From: an uncultured Phenylobacterium sp.
Lineage (GTDB): Bacteria; Pseudomonadota; Alphaproteobacteria; Caulobacterales; Caulobacteraceae
Assembly (NCBI GenBank): GCA_945952355.1
Contig: CAMFIW010000249.1
Span: forward strand, 1 to 5,331
Reading direction: 5' to 3'
DNA length: 5,331 nt
This document shows, piece after piece, positions 4,619 to 5,331 of the stretch. The notes beneath the pieces were generated by a model. It was not told the DNA's origin. It saw only the letters and a program-made list of their open reading frames with translations, and did no database searches. The number at the start of each line of letters is the position of its first letter. Position 1 is the stretch's first letter. Both the position numbers and the translations under genes were made by a program.

Positions 4619-5331
4619 GCCTGAAGTCCAAGAACGCCGTCGTCACCGGCTCCACCAGCGGGATCGGTCTGGCCTACGCCCGCGCGCTCGCCGCCGAGGG
4701 CGCCAATGTCCAGATCAACGGCTTCGGCAAGCCGGAGGACATCGAGACCGAACGCAAGAAGATCGAGGCCGACTTCGGGGTGAAGGCGACCTATTCGCCG
4801 GCTGACATGACCAAGCCCGCCGAGATCGCCGGCATGGTCCAGCAGGCGGAGAAGGAACTCGGCTCGGTCGACATCCTAATCAACAACGCCGGCATCCAGT
4901 TCGTCTCGCCCGTGGACGAGTTCCCGGTGGAGAAGTGGGACCAGATCATCGCGATCAACATGTCCTCGGCGTTCCACGCCATGCGGGCGGCGATCCCGGG
5001 CATGCGGTCGCGCGGGTGGGGGCGGATCATCTCGACGGCTTCGGCCCACTCGCTGGTCGCTTCGCCGTTCAAGTCGGCCTATGTCACCGCCAAGCACGGC
5101 TTGGTGGGCCTGACCAAGACCGTGGCGCTGGAGGTGGCGACCCACGGCGTGACCGCCAACTGCATCAGCCCGGGCTATGTCTGGACGCCCCTGGTCGAGA
5201 ACCAGATCCCGGACACCATGAAGGCCCGCGGCCTGACCCGAGACCAGGTGATCAACGACGTGCTGCTGGACGCCCAGCCGACCAAGCAGTTCGTGACCGT
5301 CGACCAGGTCGCCGCCATCGCGGTCTTCCTG
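4615..5331 (+). CDS. bdhA: 3-hydroxybutyrate dehydrogenase, 3' end outside window
   Basis: 239 residues are visible of an expected 260 or so; the reading frame leaves the window open. The enzyme is a short-chain dehydrogenase that interconverts (R)-3-hydroxybutyrate and acetoacetate with NAD(H), in ketone-body and polyhydroxybutyrate turnover. Cofactor motif TGSTSGIG is at 11-18, NNAG at 90-93, and the catalytic residues are N115, S143, Y156 and K160. The segment SAHSLVASPFKSAYVTAKHG (143-162) is characteristic of hydroxybutyrate dehydrogenases rather than generic SDRs, with H145 and K153 in the positions that hold the substrate carboxylate; Q95 after NNAGI fits too. The ATG at 4615 overlaps the patatin stop (ATGA), and GGAG at 4604-4607 lies 7 nt before it. 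It is probably co-transcribed with the patatin gene. Acetoacetyl-CoA reductase is less likely given the substrate-site residues. Confidence 0.93.
   Translation, partial: MSLKSKNAVVTGSTSGIGLAYARALAAEGANVQINGFGKPEDIETERKKIEADFGVKATYSPADMTKPAEIAGMVQQAEKELGSVDILINNAGIQFVSPVDEFPVEKWDQIIAINMSSAFHAMRAAIPGMRSRGWGRIISTASAHSLVASPFKSAYVTAKHGLVGLTKTVALEVATHGVTANCISPGYVWTPLVENQIPDTMKARGLTRDQVINDVLLDAQPTKQFVTVDQVAAIAVFL

Noticed and set aside
1..5331. Mobile element, CRISPR array, tRNA/rRNA or a novel multi-gene system
   Set aside because: I saw no transposase or integrase, no regular direct repeats with spacers and no tRNA-like cloverleaf; all full-length genes belong to recognisable families in a coherent chromosomal order.

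Overview
The window is GC-rich chromosomal DNA whose coding frames show strong GC bias at third codon positions. Its content points to an alphaproteobacterium of the Caulobacter/Phenylobacterium group (Caulobacteraceae). The evidence is a divergent flgI / fliX pair, flgI followed by a single-domain FlgJ-type rod-binding gene and flbY, and an adjacent dksA. FliX and FlbY are lineage-restricted flagellar proteins best known from Caulobacter. This is inference from recognised protein families; no search was run.

Layout. Positions 1-184 (minus strand) hold the N-terminal 61 residues of a gene leaving the window on the left, most like the phosphotransferase (aminoglycoside/choline kinase-like) family. 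Positions 272-2159 (minus) are a compact flagellar operon read right to left: flgI (P-ring protein), a short flgJ/cheL-type rod-binding gene overlapping the flgI stop, and flbY 8 nt further on. Positions 2160-2373 form a divergent control region. It carries a near-consensus sigma-54 promoter facing flgI, an array of TGCC/GGCA half-sites placed where a FlbD-type enhancer would be, a CtrA-like box facing fliX, and a possible 8-codon leader peptide overlapping the fliX start. Positions 2374-2811 are fliX and 2911-3339 are dksA, both on the plus strand. Positions 3467-4618 encode a patatin-like phospholipase. It overlaps by 4 nt a 3-hydroxybutyrate dehydrogenase (bdhA) that begins at 4615 and runs off the right edge.

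How the parts work together. In Caulobacter, FliX and the sigma-54 activator FlbD couple transcription of later flagellar genes to completion of the early basal body. Here fliX lies back to back with a sigma-54-type flgI promoter, so the regulator shares its control region with a likely target operon. DksA is an RNA-polymerase-binding stringent-response factor. Its four-cysteine zinc site is reduced to one cysteine, as I recall for alphaproteobacterial versions. The patatin-bdhA pair is probably a translationally coupled unit for lipid or polyhydroxybutyrate-linked carbon metabolism.

I see no mobile element, CRISPR array, tRNA, rRNA, defence system or clearly new system. The most interesting signals are regulatory: the fliX leader ORF, the half-site array, and a hairpin that exactly covers the ribosome-binding site of the patatin gene. 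No gene-free stretch exceeds 300 nt.
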